From Aliidiomarina sp. B3213 (GTDB lineage Bacteria; Pseudomonadota; Gammaproteobacteria; Enterobacterales; Alteromonadaceae), in the NCBI RefSeq assembly GCF_003290085.1, contig NZ_QMKJ01000002.1:806001-870000 (forward strand): a stretch of 64,000 nucleotides of DNA, written 5' to 3'. The notes beneath the pieces are model-generated. The model did not search any database. It saw only the letters and a list, made by a program, of their open reading frames with translations, and was not told the origin of the DNA. The first letter of the stretch is position 1. Each line of letters starts with the position of its first letter. Below are positions 25,927 through 34,905 of this stretch, piece after piece. The position numbers and the translations under genes are program-made.

Positions 25927-25949
25927 TTGCAGTTAGCTCAGGTCTCTGA

Positions 25950-26345
25950 GTGAATAAGCAGTTTGCCTATCCTCGGGAGTTACGTCTGTTAACTCCCGCG
26001 CATTTCCAGCAAGTCTTTAACCAACCTCCTGTCAAAGCGGTCAGTAAGCATTTAACTTTGCTTGCGCAACCCAATCAGCTCTCGCATCCTAGATTAGGTA
26101 TTACCGTAAGCAAGCGAAATGCAAAGCTTGCCGTGCAGAGAAATCAAATTAAAAGAATTATTCGTGAATCTTTTCGGTTAAAGCAGCACAAATTAACTGG
26201 CTTTGATATTATCGTCATCGCCAAACCTGGAGTGACAGAGTTAGACAAGTCTGCGCTAAGGGATTTAAGCGATTATTTATGGCGAAAATTAAGCAAGCGC
26301 TGCAAGCAATATGTATCGGACTTATCCGACTCTACCAGCTCCTAA
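25950..26345 (+). CDS. rnpA: Ribonuclease P protein component
   Basis: A 131-residue basic cofactor of RNase P, which matures tRNA 5' ends. The RNR motif region is clear: [28 protein letters not shown] (about 49-76). The start is GTG 25950 with only a weak CAGG ribosome site, so coupling to rpmH is likely. The 3' end overlaps yidD by 67 bases in another frame. Confidence 0.95.
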   Translation: MNKQFAYPRELRLLTPAHFQQVFNQPPVKAVSKHLTLLAQPNQLSHPRLGITVSKRNAKLAVQRNQIKRIIRESFRLKQHKLTGFDIIVIAKPGVTELDKSALRDLSDYLWRKLSKRCKQYVSDLSDSTSS

Positions 26346-26548
26346 TTAGTCCACTATTAGGGCCGCGGTGTCGTTTTGTTCCTACATGTTCTGAATATGC
26401 AATCGAAGCCATTCGCACTCATGGTGTGATAAAAGGAATTGCGTTAGCGGCTAGAAGAATTAGTAAATGTCACCCTGGTCATCCCGGTGGGTTCGACCCG
26501 GTGCCAGAAAAAAATTCACAAAAAAACACGAAAAAAGAGACACATTAA
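26279..26548 (+). CDS. yidD: Membrane protein insertion efficiency factor YidD
   Basis: An 89-residue small protein that assists YidC-dependent membrane insertion. It has an amphipathic N-terminus ([21 protein letters not shown]) and the family signature PTCSEYA ... [13 protein letters not shown] with its three conserved cysteines. It overlaps rnpA and ends 2 bases before yidC, the usual gene order. The C-terminal tail is lysine-rich. Confidence 0.95.
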   Translation: MAKIKQALQAICIGLIRLYQLLISPLLGPRCRFVPTCSEYAIEAIRTHGVIKGIALAARRISKCHPGHPGGFDPVPEKNSQKNTKKETH

Positions 26549-26550
26549 TT

Positions 26551-28248
26551 ATGGATTCGCGTCGTACAATATTAGTTATCTTGCTACTTGTATTGTCGTT
26601 CTTCATGTACCAGCAATGGCTTCTTGAAGACCCAAGCAATACTCCCGGTGTGAACGCTTCTAACCCGGCAGCACAGAACACTCAAACGGTTGCTCAAACA
26701 ACGAGTGGCAATGCCGAATTTTCAGTTCCAGAGGCAGGTTCTCAGTCTTCTACCTTACCTGTTGCCGACGCATCGGGCACACCAGAAGCTAGCGAAACCA
26801 ATAATAGCGACACCGTTGTTATTCGCACCGACGTGTTTGAAATTGAAATTGCGCTTCGCGGTGGTGACATTGTGCGCAGTGAACTCCTTGAGCACGCCAG
26901 AACGCTGGGCGAACAAGAGCGCTACACCATTCTTTTCCAAGACCCTGGACATGTGCACATCGCTCAAAGTGGTTTAATCGGTCCTAACGGTATCGACCGA
27001 GCGGATAACCGTCCACTTTATCAAGCTTCGCAGCGCGAATACGTAATGAACGGCGAAGACCGCTTCGTAGTTCCACTGACTTACGTTACCGAAAACGGCG
27101 TTGAAGTAACTAAAACATTTACTTTCAACCGCGGCGACTACGCGATTGAAGTAGCTCACCAAGTTCGAAATACCACCGGTGGTGACATTCAAATGGCGCC
27201 TTATGGTCAGTTGAAACAAACTGTAGCTAATGCGGATAGTGGCAGCATGTTTATGCCTACCTACCGCGGTGCTGCTTACTCTTCTTCTGACGAACGCTAT
27301 GAAAAGTACAGCTTTAAAGACATTGAGAAGAGAAATCTAAGCCGTCAAACAGAAGCTGGTTGGATAGCTATGCTCGAGCACTACTTTGTAACGGCTTGGG
27401 TACCGAATCAACAAGCGAACAATCGTCTGTACACAACTAACTTAGCGAATTCTGGCAATGCGCTTATTGGTTACGTTGGTCCAACACAAACGATTGCTGC
27501 AGGTGCTACAGAAACCTTCGAAAGCAGCATTTATATGGGTCCGAAAAACCAAGACCGTTTGGCAGAGCTAGCGCAGCACCTGAACCTAACCGTAGACTAC
27601 GGCTTCTTGTGGTGGTTAGCACAGCCTATTCACTGGTTGCTCTCATTCCTACATAGCTTTGTAGGCAACTGGGGCTTTGCCATTATTCTGGTTACGCTTG
27701 TTGTAAAAGGTGCTTTATACCCACTAACAAAAGCGCAATACACCTCTATGGCAAAAATGCGCAAAATTGCACCGCGCATGCAAGAATTGAAAGAGCGCTT
27801 TGGCGACGACAGACAGAAAATGTCGCAAGCGATGATGAAGATGTACAAAGACGAAAAGGTAAACCCACTTGGTGGTTGCTTGCCTATGTTGTTACAGCTT
27901 CCTATTTTCTTAGCGCTTTACTGGGTGCTGCTAGAAAGCCCGGAAATCCGCCACGCAGACTTTATGCTTTGGATTAACGATCTTTCAAGTAAAGACCCGT
28001 ATTACATTTTACCGGTACTCATGGGCGCCAGCATGTTCCTTATGCAACGCCTACAGCCAACGCCGATGACCGACCCAATGCAGCAGAAGATTATGCAGCT
28101 GATGCCGATTATGTTTACGGTATTCTTCCTATTCTTCCCTGCAGGCCTAGTGCTTTACTGGTTGGTGAGTAACCTTATATCGATTAGCCAAATGCTTTGG
28201 ATATATCGCCAACTGGACAAAAAAGGCTTAGGCACGAAAAAAGCTTAA
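26551..28248 (+). CDS. yidC: Membrane protein insertase YidC
   Basis: A 565-residue inner-membrane insertase/chaperone. An N-terminal membrane anchor (TILVILLLVLSFFMYQQW) is followed by a Ser/Thr/Ala-rich linker, the periplasmic P1 beta-domain (about 90-340), and the conserved five-helix core: LVKGALYPLTKAQYTSMAKMRKIAP, NPLGGCLPMLLQLPIFLALYWVL and LPIMFTVFFLFFPAGLVLYW. The groove positive charge is a lysine (VVKGALYPL) where E. coli has arginine. ATG 26551 is chosen; the open frame to 26467 would run through yidD. Confidence 0.97.
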   Translation: MDSRRTILVILLLVLSFFMYQQWLLEDPSNTPGVNASNPAAQNTQTVAQTTSGNAEFSVPEAGSQSSTLPVADASGTPEASETNNSDTVVIRTDVFEIEIALRGGDIVRSELLEHARTLGEQERYTILFQDPGHVHIAQSGLIGPNGIDRADNRPLYQASQREYVMNGEDRFVVPLTYVTENGVEVTKTFTFNRGDYAIEVAHQVRNTTGGDIQMAPYGQLKQTVANADSGSMFMPTYRGAAYSSSDERYEKYSFKDIEKRNLSRQTEAGWIAMLEHYFVTAWVPNQQANNRLYTTNLANSGNALIGYVGPTQTIAAGATETFESSIYMGPKNQDRLAELAQHLNLTVDYGFLWWLAQPIHWLLSFLHSFVGNWGFAIILVTLVVKGALYPLTKAQYTSMAKMRKIAPRMQELKERFGDDRQKMSQAMMKMYKDEKVNPLGGCLPMLLQLPIFLALYWVLLESPEIRHADFMLWINDLSSKDPYYILPVLMGASMFLMQRLQPTPMTDPMQQKIMQLMPIMFTVFFLFFPAGLVLYWLVSNLISISQMLWIYRQLDKKGLGTKKA

Positions 28249-28271
28249 GCTAAGTAAGCGTAAAGACTCTA

Positions 28272-28310
28272 AAAACCCCAAGTTCATTGATGAGCTTGGG
28301 GTTTTCTTTT
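28272..28310 (+). terminator. Rho-independent terminator after yidC
   Basis: The stem AAAACCCCAAG (28272-28282) pairs with CTTGGGGTTTT (28295-28305) around a 12-base loop and is followed by TTCTTTT, about 25 bases past yidC. Confidence 0.88.
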
Positions 28311-28461
28311 GGTGACAGCAAAAAAAGCAGATGTTACAATTCTCTAACATTCGTTAATGTTTTTGATTAGAATTTTAGAAACAAAACATCTAGCGTGATA
28401 ATGGATTAATAAAACGCTGTTACAAGGTTGGAAATCGCAAGTGGTTAGCGCAAGGAATATA

Positions 28462-29235
28462 GTGAACATAATGAAAGTTTTACTAGCTCTTCTGCTAGTC
28501 ACTTCCGTGCTCGCGGCTGCAAAACTTCACTCGAACACAACAGAAAGCGACAGCAGTGTTTACCTAACCCCTGATGTAGACAACGCTATTGTCGACAGCA
28601 TTCAGTCACGCTCCACTTCTACTAAGCCGACATTAGTCATAGGCTCTATGACCGAAGTGTCAGAAAGTCACAGAACATTCCAAATTGTGTCAGAAGCTTA
28701 TAGAAACCTTGGATATGAAGTTGAACTTCTGAACTTGCCCTATGCACGAAGCTGGTATGAGAGTAATCGCGGCAGAATTATCGACGCCGAACTAGCAAGA
28801 ACCAACGAGGTTATTTCCGACGGTATGATTCGCATTCAAGTGCCTTATCATTACACTTCAGCTGTCGCTTACACCAATGATCCCGACTTTAAGCCAACAA
28901 GCTGGGAACAACTGGCTGGAAGACGAATCGACCTTGTCGCTGGAACAAACGTACTTGCCAGTAGATTAGGTGATATCCCTTGGAATCCGGTAACCACTAT
29001 TGAACAAGGCTTCCGCCGGTTAGCAAACGGTCGGTCAGAAGTATTCGTAGTACCTGGCGATATTGCAGCACCGGTATTTGAAGAAATGAATCTGCCCAAT
29101 GTTTATCTTGTACAGCCTGACTTAGAGCGTTGGGAGCTTTATCATTATATTCACAAGTCGCATGAAGACTTGGTAGAACCCCTTACCGAACAAATCCGCG
29201 AAATTATTTCTCGCGATCAGTACGCGCAACACTAA
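28462..29235 (+). CDS. Periplasmic substrate-binding-like protein (SBP family 3 type)
   Basis: About 257 residues with a signal peptide (MKVLLALLLVTSVLAAA) and the two-lobe layout of family 3 solute-binding proteins: TLVIGSMTE at the first lobe, SWEQLAGRRIDLVAGTNV at the hinge/second lobe, and a C-terminal helix LTEQIREIISRD. There is no permease or ATPase next to it, so it may be an orphan binding protein or sensor; its ligand is unknown. GTG 28462 is preferred because AAGGA lies 5 bases upstream; ATG 28471 and GTG 28441 are alternatives. It is flanked by the yidC terminator and mnmE. Confidence 0.7.
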   Translation: MNIMKVLLALLLVTSVLAAAKLHSNTTESDSSVYLTPDVDNAIVDSIQSRSTSTKPTLVIGSMTEVSESHRTFQIVSEAYRNLGYEVELLNLPYARSWYESNRGRIIDAELARTNEVISDGMIRIQVPYHYTSAVAYTNDPDFKPTSWEQLAGRRIDLVAGTNVLASRLGDIPWNPVTTIEQGFRRLANGRSEVFVVPGDIAAPVFEEMNLPNVYLVQPDLERWELYHYIHKSHEDLVEPLTEQIREIISRDQYAQH

Positions 29236-29296
29236 TACTGCAACCCTTTGTTTTACTCGTTATACTATGCCTTTCAACGCTCAAAGGTAGCACGGC

Positions 29297-30682
29297 ATGA
29301 GTACGCACGACTCACATTCCACTGATTTTGACACCATAGTCGCCCAAGCCACTCCTCCTGGGAAAGGTGGTGTGGGTATTGTTCGTGTAAGTGGTACTCA
29401 CGCAAAAGCCATAGCGAAGCACATATTAGGCTTTACACCGAAAACACGTTTTGCCCATTACACCGAGTTTAAAGATCCCCAAGGCACGCTTTTAGACCAA
29501 GGCATAGCACTTTATTTTGAGGGCCCAAACTCATTCACAGGTGAAGATGTCTTGGAGTTGCAAGGGCACGGTGGTCCAGTCGTTATAGACATGCTTATTC
29601 GCGCCATACTTGAGACGCAACTTGCCAGAGCCGCAAGACCAGGTGAATTTAGTGAGCGCGCTTTTCTCAATGACAAGCTCGACTTAGCGCAAGCCGAAGC
29701 CATTGCCGATCTTATTGAAACCACCTCTGAACAAGCAGCTAAAATGGCGCTACAAAGCTTGCAAGGTGCTTTTTCACATCGTGTCGACCAACTAGTAGAC
29801 GCCATTATTCAATTACGTATGTACGTAGAAGCAGCAATCGACTTCCCAGAAGAAGAAATCGACTTTCTCGGCGACGGTAAAGTCGCTGGCGACTTAAGCG
29901 CAATTTTAGAATCACTGAGCAAAGTTGAGGGAGAAGCCAAACAAGGTCAGCTTTTGCGAGAGGGAATGCGCGTCGTTATCGCCGGGCGTCCCAATGCAGG
30001 TAAATCGAGCTTGCTGAATGCCCTTGCCGGTAGGGAGTCAGCGATTGTAACCGACATAGCAGGTACGACTCGCGACGTACTTCGCGAGCATATTCAAATC
30101 GATGGTATGCCGCTTCATATTATAGATACCGCAGGCCTTCGGGAAAGCCCCGACAAAGTAGAACAAATCGGTATTGAACGCGCGTGGCAGGAAATTGAAC
30201 AAGCGGACCGCGTGTTATTTATGGTAGACAGCACCGAAACCGATGCAATACACCCACATGATATTTGGCCGGAGTTTTTCCACCGATTACCAGAAAACAT
30301 GCCCTTTAGCGTAGTTCGTAATAAAGTAGACCTAACCGGTGAAAGCATAGGCGAAGCCGACTACGAAGGTATACCCGTAATATCTTTAAGCGCTTCTACA
30401 GGCAACGGCATAGATTTGCTACGTGATCACTTAAAACAAAGCATGGGGTTAAACACCAACATAGAAGGTGGCTTTATGGCGCGGCGCAGGCACCTCGACG
30501 CCATCGCAAAAGCAAAAAGCCATCTTGAAACCGGGCAAGAGCAACTCCATGAGTTCGCAGCAGGCGAATTACTTGCTGAAGAACTACGTCTCGCTCAATC
30601 TCACCTGAACGAGATTACCGGCGAATTCACCAGTGATGACTTGCTCGGCAAGATATTTGGGTCTTTCTGTATCGGGAAATAA
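29297..30682 (+). CDS. mnmE: tRNA uridine-5-carboxymethylaminomethyl modification GTPase MnmE
   Basis: A 461-residue GTPase that, with MnmG, modifies wobble U34 of certain tRNAs. The N-terminal folate-binding domain is followed by a helical domain with an inserted G domain: GRPNAGKSS (G1, 230-238), TDIAGTTRD (G2), DTAGLRES (G3) and NKVD (G4). It ends in the diagnostic CIGK with the catalytic cysteine. Its partner gene mnmG lies about 10 kb downstream. chrA begins 3 bases after the stop. Confidence 0.98.
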   Translation: MSTHDSHSTDFDTIVAQATPPGKGGVGIVRVSGTHAKAIAKHILGFTPKTRFAHYTEFKDPQGTLLDQGIALYFEGPNSFTGEDVLELQGHGGPVVIDMLIRAILETQLARAARPGEFSERAFLNDKLDLAQAEAIADLIETTSEQAAKMALQSLQGAFSHRVDQLVDAIIQLRMYVEAAIDFPEEEIDFLGDGKVAGDLSAILESLSKVEGEAKQGQLLREGMRVVIAGRPNAGKSSLLNALAGRESAIVTDIAGTTRDVLREHIQIDGMPLHIIDTAGLRESPDKVEQIGIERAWQEIEQADRVLFMVDSTETDAIHPHDIWPEFFHRLPENMPFSVVRNKVDLTGESIGEADYEGIPVISLSASTGNGIDLLRDHLKQSMGLNTNIEGGFMARRRHLDAIAKAKSHLETGQEQLHEFAAGELLAEELRLAQSHLNEITGEFTSDDLLGKIFGSFCIGK

Positions 30683-30685
30683 TGC

Positions 30686-31873
30686 ATGGATAACACAGAA
30701 AACCGTGTTCACCCACTATCCATATTTCTTATTTTCTTGCGGCTGGGCTTAACCTCTTTCGGCGGCCCTGTTGCGCACTTAGGTTATTTTCGCGAAGAGT
30801 TTGTGAATCGCAGAAAATGGCTTTCAGACGCCAATTACGCAGACTTAGTCGCGCTTTGTCAGTTTCTTCCTGGTCCTGCAAGTAGCCAAGTGGGTATTGC
30901 TCTCGGGGTTACTCGCAGTGGCTATTCGGGCGCACTAGCCGCTTGGGTTGGTTTCACGCTTCCTTCTGCACTCATGATGACTCTTACTGCATTAGGTCTT
31001 GCCCACTTCGGTGACAGTATTCCTTTAAGTGTCTTACAAGGTTTAAAAATTGCGGCTGTTGCCATTGTAGCCCATGCGTTATGGGGTATGGCTCAAAGCT
31101 TGTGTCGTGGAAAAGCAAAGACTCTATTAATGCTTTTATCTGCACTAACAGTTTTATTACTACCCGTGACCTGGGGGCAAGTCGCTGTTATTGGAATTGC
31201 AGCGATTGTAGGTCGCTTCCTTTTTAAAACTGAACCTCAACTGCAGCAAACCCACTTTCACGTACCCATAAGCCAGCGAAGTGGGGTGCTTTGGTTGGTG
31301 TTGTTCTTGGCCTTACTTCTAGCGCTGCCCACGTTACAGTTCTTTTTCCCTCAACAATGGCTTGCAGTTGTCGACGCGTTCTACCGCGCTGGTGCTCTAG
31401 TATTTGGCGGCGGTCATGTTGTGTTACCTCTATTGCAATCCGAAGTTGTTGCCACCGGGTGGGTGAGCGAAACCACCTTTTTGGCCGGCTATGGAACGGC
31501 ACAAGCAGTACCAGGCCCTCTATTTACCTTCGCGGCCTTCCTCGGAGCCTCAATTAACGGCTGGGCAGGAGCCTTACTGTGCCTTGTAGCTATGTTCCTG
31601 TCTTCGTTTCTGTTGGTATTCGGCGCGCTCCCGTTTTGGCAGACGCTGCGAACCAACACAACAATGCAAGCGTCTCTGAGCGCAGTGAACGCTGCCGTTG
31701 TCGGTTTACTGCTTGCTGCTTTTTACAACCCAGTGTGGACAAGCTCGATAACTAACGCCCAGTCTCTAGCACTAGCTTTAGCTGCATTTATTGCATTGAA
31801 GTATTGGAAATTGTCACCTTGGCTTCTGGTGCTACTGTGCGGGTTTATAAGTTGGGTAATAACTTTGCTTTGA
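30686..31873 (+). CDS. chrA: Chromate transporter, ChrA family
   Basis: A 395-residue inner-membrane protein made of two homologous CHR domains, the long-chain form. The N-terminal half has FLRLGLTSFGGPVAHLGYFREEFV and LCQFLPGPASSQVGIALG; the second half repeats the pattern with GALVFGGGHVVLPLLQSEVV and GYGTAQAVPGPLFTFAAFLG. Characterised members export chromate; many remain untested. It lies 3 bases after mnmE and probably shares its transcript. Confidence 0.9.
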   Translation: MDNTENRVHPLSIFLIFLRLGLTSFGGPVAHLGYFREEFVNRRKWLSDANYADLVALCQFLPGPASSQVGIALGVTRSGYSGALAAWVGFTLPSALMMTLTALGLAHFGDSIPLSVLQGLKIAAVAIVAHALWGMAQSLCRGKAKTLLMLLSALTVLLLPVTWGQVAVIGIAAIVGRFLFKTEPQLQQTHFHVPISQRSGVLWLVLFLALLLALPTLQFFFPQQWLAVVDAFYRAGALVFGGGHVVLPLLQSEVVATGWVSETTFLAGYGTAQAVPGPLFTFAAFLGASINGWAGALLCLVAMFLSSFLLVFGALPFWQTLRTNTTMQASLSAVNAAVVGLLLAAFYNPVWTSSITNAQSLALALAAFIALKYWKLSPWLLVLLCGFISWVITLL

Positions 31874-32010
31874 ATTCTCAGCAGCAAACCACTGCCAAAC
31901 TTATGCAAAACAACTCATTCACGTTTACACTGTATTTAACTTTGTACCTTTTCCGTTTGGGGTATGAAAGAATATTCCCAACGTGTTTGGCTAAATGATA
32001 GGAATGTCAG

Positions 32011-32652
32011 ATGAAAGCGCTTGTTACCCTTGTTATGTCGTTGTTTTTATTCGGTTGCACTACCGTGTATTACGACACCATGGAAAAGTTCGGCATTGAA
32101 AAACGTGATATTTTGGTGGATCGGGTGGGCAATGCTCGAGATGCACAGAATGAAGCACAAGAAACGTTTCGCTCTGCTTTGGAACAGTTTCAAACTGTGG
32201 TAGGTACACCCGAAACAGAACTCAGCAGAACTTATAGTCGTTTAAACAATGCGTTTGAAGACAGTGAAAAAGCCGCAGAAGACGTAACTGACCGCATTAA
32301 CGACGTAGAGCGTGTAGCGCACGATCTTTTTGAAGAATGGGAAGACGAACTTAACCAATACGAAAACGCGAATTACCGTCGTATGAGTGAACAGCAAATG
32401 CGTGAAACACAGCGCCAGTACGACAGCTTAATTTCACGTATGCGCCAGGCTGAATCGCGTATGGCACCTGTACTTAGCGCATTCCGCGACCAAGTATTGT
32501 TTCTTAAACATAACTTGAACGCGCAGGCGATTGGCGCGCTAGAAGGTGAGTTGGGTCGTATTCAAAGCGACGTCGCAACGTTAATAGAGAATATGGAAGC
32601 GTCTATTGCCGAATCGGAAGCCTTCATAGCTCGGTTTCAGCAAGCAAACTAA
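32011..32652 (+). CDS. DUF2959 family lipoprotein
   Basis: A 213-residue protein with a lipoprotein signal: a hydrophobic N-terminus ending in LFGC, lipidated Cys16. The rest is strongly charged and helical, with long coiled-coil stretches (about 40-110 and 130-210). It matches the DUF2959 family, common in marine gammaproteobacteria and without known function. It appears monocistronic. Confidence 0.85.
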   Translation: MKALVTLVMSLFLFGCTTVYYDTMEKFGIEKRDILVDRVGNARDAQNEAQETFRSALEQFQTVVGTPETELSRTYSRLNNAFEDSEKAAEDVTDRINDVERVAHDLFEEWEDELNQYENANYRRMSEQQMRETQRQYDSLISRMRQAESRMAPVLSAFRDQVLFLKHNLNAQAIGALEGELGRIQSDVATLIENMEASIAESEAFIARFQQAN

Positions 32653-32656
32653 TTCT

Positions 32657-33868
32657 CTACACATCAGCAGTTTTGGGTAAACCGCCAACAATGGCGGTTG
32701 CCAACAATAAGAATAAACTAGACACAATTAAGCAGGGCACCAGCCCTGCTGTTTGGTAAATCCAACCCGAAAGCACCGTACCCAATAACCTTCCTGCAGC
32801 ATTCGCCATATAGTAAAAACCCACATCGAGCGAAACGCCATCGGCTCTTGCTGAAGACACAATTAAATAACTGTGAATAGACGAGTTTACGGCGAACAAA
32901 AGCCCAAATAACCCAAGTCCTAATATCAGTGCATAACCTAATACTTGGCTGGTGGTTTCTGCTTGCTGGTTCGCTAAATAAAAGCCAATAGCAGCAGGTG
33001 TTAGCGCCAGTAAAATGCCCCAAAACGATAGATGTTTTGCTTGAGCAAACCGAGGCGCAAGTGCTTGCACAAAGCCATAAGCTATAACCCAAAACGCAAG
33101 AAAAGCGCTTACTTGCCAGTGTGACCAAGCAAGCTGGCTTGCCAAGAAAAGCGGTAATGCAATAACAAACCAAATGTCGCGCGCACCAAACAAAAACAAA
33201 CGTGCCGCAGACAGCATGTTAATCGCCCTGCTCTTCGACCAAATATCAGAGAACTTAGGTTTAAACGAGGCTTTACCGGTGTCTGCCTTAAGTAGCAATA
33301 AACTTGAAACCCAAACCGCAGTTAAGGAGATGGCCATAATTAGAATTGCGCCTTGAAAACCGACTAGCGTGAGCATTAAGCCGCCAAGGAAAAAGCCAAC
33401 ACCCTTCAACGTGTTCTTCGAACCCGTAAGAATAGCGACCCATTTGTAAAGTTTAGACTGCTCAGTGTCTCTCACTAAGGTTTTTATGGTGCTTTTGGCA
33501 CTCATTTTATTGAGATCTTTGGCAATGCCCGAAAGCGCTTGCGCCGCCATAACCCAGATCACAGAGAGCCACGCAGTAGGAACCAGCAGCATCGAAAGCG
33601 CAAGCACTTGCAACGCTAAGCCTATATTCATGGTTCGATTTAATCCCCACTTTGCACCCAGCCAACCCCCAAATAAGTTGGTCACAATGCCGAAGAACTC
33701 ATAAAACACGAACAACAAAGCGACTTCTAATCCGCTGTACCCTAATTGGTAAAAATAGAGCACAACCAACATACGTAGAGCGCCGTCGGTAAGCGTAAAC
33801 GCCCAGTAGTTGCCAGTGATAACGGCATACTGACCCAAATTAGACTTTAAAAACGAAAACATAGGCAT
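32657..33868 (-). CDS. arsJ: MFS exporter, ArsJ-like (organoarsenical efflux)
   Basis: A 403-residue major facilitator protein with about twelve membrane segments. The sequence NYWAFTLTDGALRMLVVLYF, GGWLGAKWGLNRTMNIGLALQ and QALSGIAKDLNKMSAKS is characteristic of ArsJ, which exports 1-arseno-3-phosphoglycerate. The glyceraldehyde-3-phosphate dehydrogenase gene that normally accompanies arsJ, and any other ars gene, is missing here, so the substrate is uncertain. No strong ribosome site is seen before ATG 33868; a second ATG lies two codons later. Confidence 0.78.
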   Translation of the reverse strand: MPMFSFLKSNLGQYAVITGNYWAFTLTDGALRMLVVLYFYQLGYSGLEVALLFVFYEFFGIVTNLFGGWLGAKWGLNRTMNIGLALQVLALSMLLVPTAWLSVIWVMAAQALSGIAKDLNKMSAKSTIKTLVRDTEQSKLYKWVAILTGSKNTLKGVGFFLGGLMLTLVGFQGAILIMAISLTAVWVSSLLLLKADTGKASFKPKFSDIWSKSRAINMLSAARLFLFGARDIWFVIALPLFLASQLAWSHWQVSAFLAFWVIAYGFVQALAPRFAQAKHLSFWGILLALTPAAIGFYLANQQAETTSQVLGYALILGLGLFGLLFAVNSSIHSYLIVSSARADGVSLDVGFYYMANAAGRLLGTVLSGWIYQTAGLVPCLIVSSLFLLLATAIVGGLPKTADV

Positions 33869-33955
33869 GTTTGATCTTTATCGTGGAACTCTCATAATGA
33901 TATAGGTGTTGTACACACGTTGCGACAATATTGCTTCTAAAAGACAAGGAGTCAC

Positions 33956-34858
33956 ATGGCTGAGCCACTCATTGAAACTACCGACGAACCCGTAGACAGC
34001 GACCGTAAGCATACCTTAGTGGTTGAAGGTGGTGCTATGCGAGGTATTTTTGCTGCTGGCGTGTTAGACGCTTTTATAGAGCAAGACTTTTACCCGTTTG
34101 ACGCTGTCGTTGGTGTTTCAGCAGGTTCAACCAACTCTATTGGTTATTTGGCCGGGAATTATCAGCGTAGCTATAAAATAATTACCGAATATGCTCGCCG
34201 CGACGAATTCATGAACATTCGCCGCTATTTAAGAGGCGGACACTTTTGTGACGTAAGTTGGCTTTGGCATAGTTCGTTAGACGAGCTTCCACTCGACATC
34301 GACGCTTTTATGAAGCGTAAAATTCCACTTACAGTAGTCACCACCAGTGTTAAAACCGGTGAAGCTTGTTATTTCACGGCCAACAAAGACAACCTTGTTG
34401 ATCTTTTCCCAGCGTCTTGCGCTATGCCGGTAGTTTTCCGGGAGTTTCCACCTATTGAAGAAGAACCTATGACTGACGGCGGACTTGCCGATTCTATTCC
34501 GGTGGTCCATGCGTACGAACAGGGAGCTAAACAAATTACGGTGATATTGTCGCAACCGCTTGGTTTTAAGAAAAACTCTGACCGTTTTCCCGGCTTACTT
34601 AAACCCTTATTCAAAGACCACCCAGCTTTGTTTGAAGCCGTTGTGCGTAGAGGCACTCAATACAATGAGGCACTCGAATTTATTGCTAACCCACCCAAAG
34701 ACTGCGACATCAACATTATTGCGCCGCCGTCTAACTTCCCGGTATCGCGCTTTACTATGGAGCTTTCTGCATTAGATATGGGGTATCGGCAAGGCGAGAA
34801 TGCTGGTAATCGATTTATTGCTGAAAGCCTTATCAGGTCGGATGCGACACACGCATAA
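33956..34858 (+). CDS. Patatin-like phospholipase
   Basis: A 300-residue protein with the patatin catalytic dyad: oxyanion-hole segment GGAMRG (25-30), nucleophile elbow GVSAGS with Ser56, and DGG with Asp174. It resembles the YjjU group of cytoplasmic bacterial patatins. There is no signal peptide. The substrate is not predictable. AAGGAG lies before ATG 33956; it is divergent from the ArsJ-like gene and followed 47 bases later by the symporter. Confidence 0.88.
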   Translation: MAEPLIETTDEPVDSDRKHTLVVEGGAMRGIFAAGVLDAFIEQDFYPFDAVVGVSAGSTNSIGYLAGNYQRSYKIITEYARRDEFMNIRRYLRGGHFCDVSWLWHSSLDELPLDIDAFMKRKIPLTVVTTSVKTGEACYFTANKDNLVDLFPASCAMPVVFREFPPIEEEPMTDGGLADSIPVVHAYEQGAKQITVILSQPLGFKKNSDRFPGLLKPLFKDHPALFEAVVRRGTQYNEALEFIANPPKDCDINIIAPPSNFPVSRFTMELSALDMGYRQGENAGNRFIAESLIRSDATHA

Positions 34859-34905
34859 CCCGTGTTATGCTTCTGCCACTCTCCTAACAACAACGAGAAT
34901 TCATT

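Noticed and set aside
26467-26550. Longer yidC start overlapping yidD
   Set aside because: It would add residues before the N-terminal membrane anchor; ATG 26551 gives the normal YidC start.
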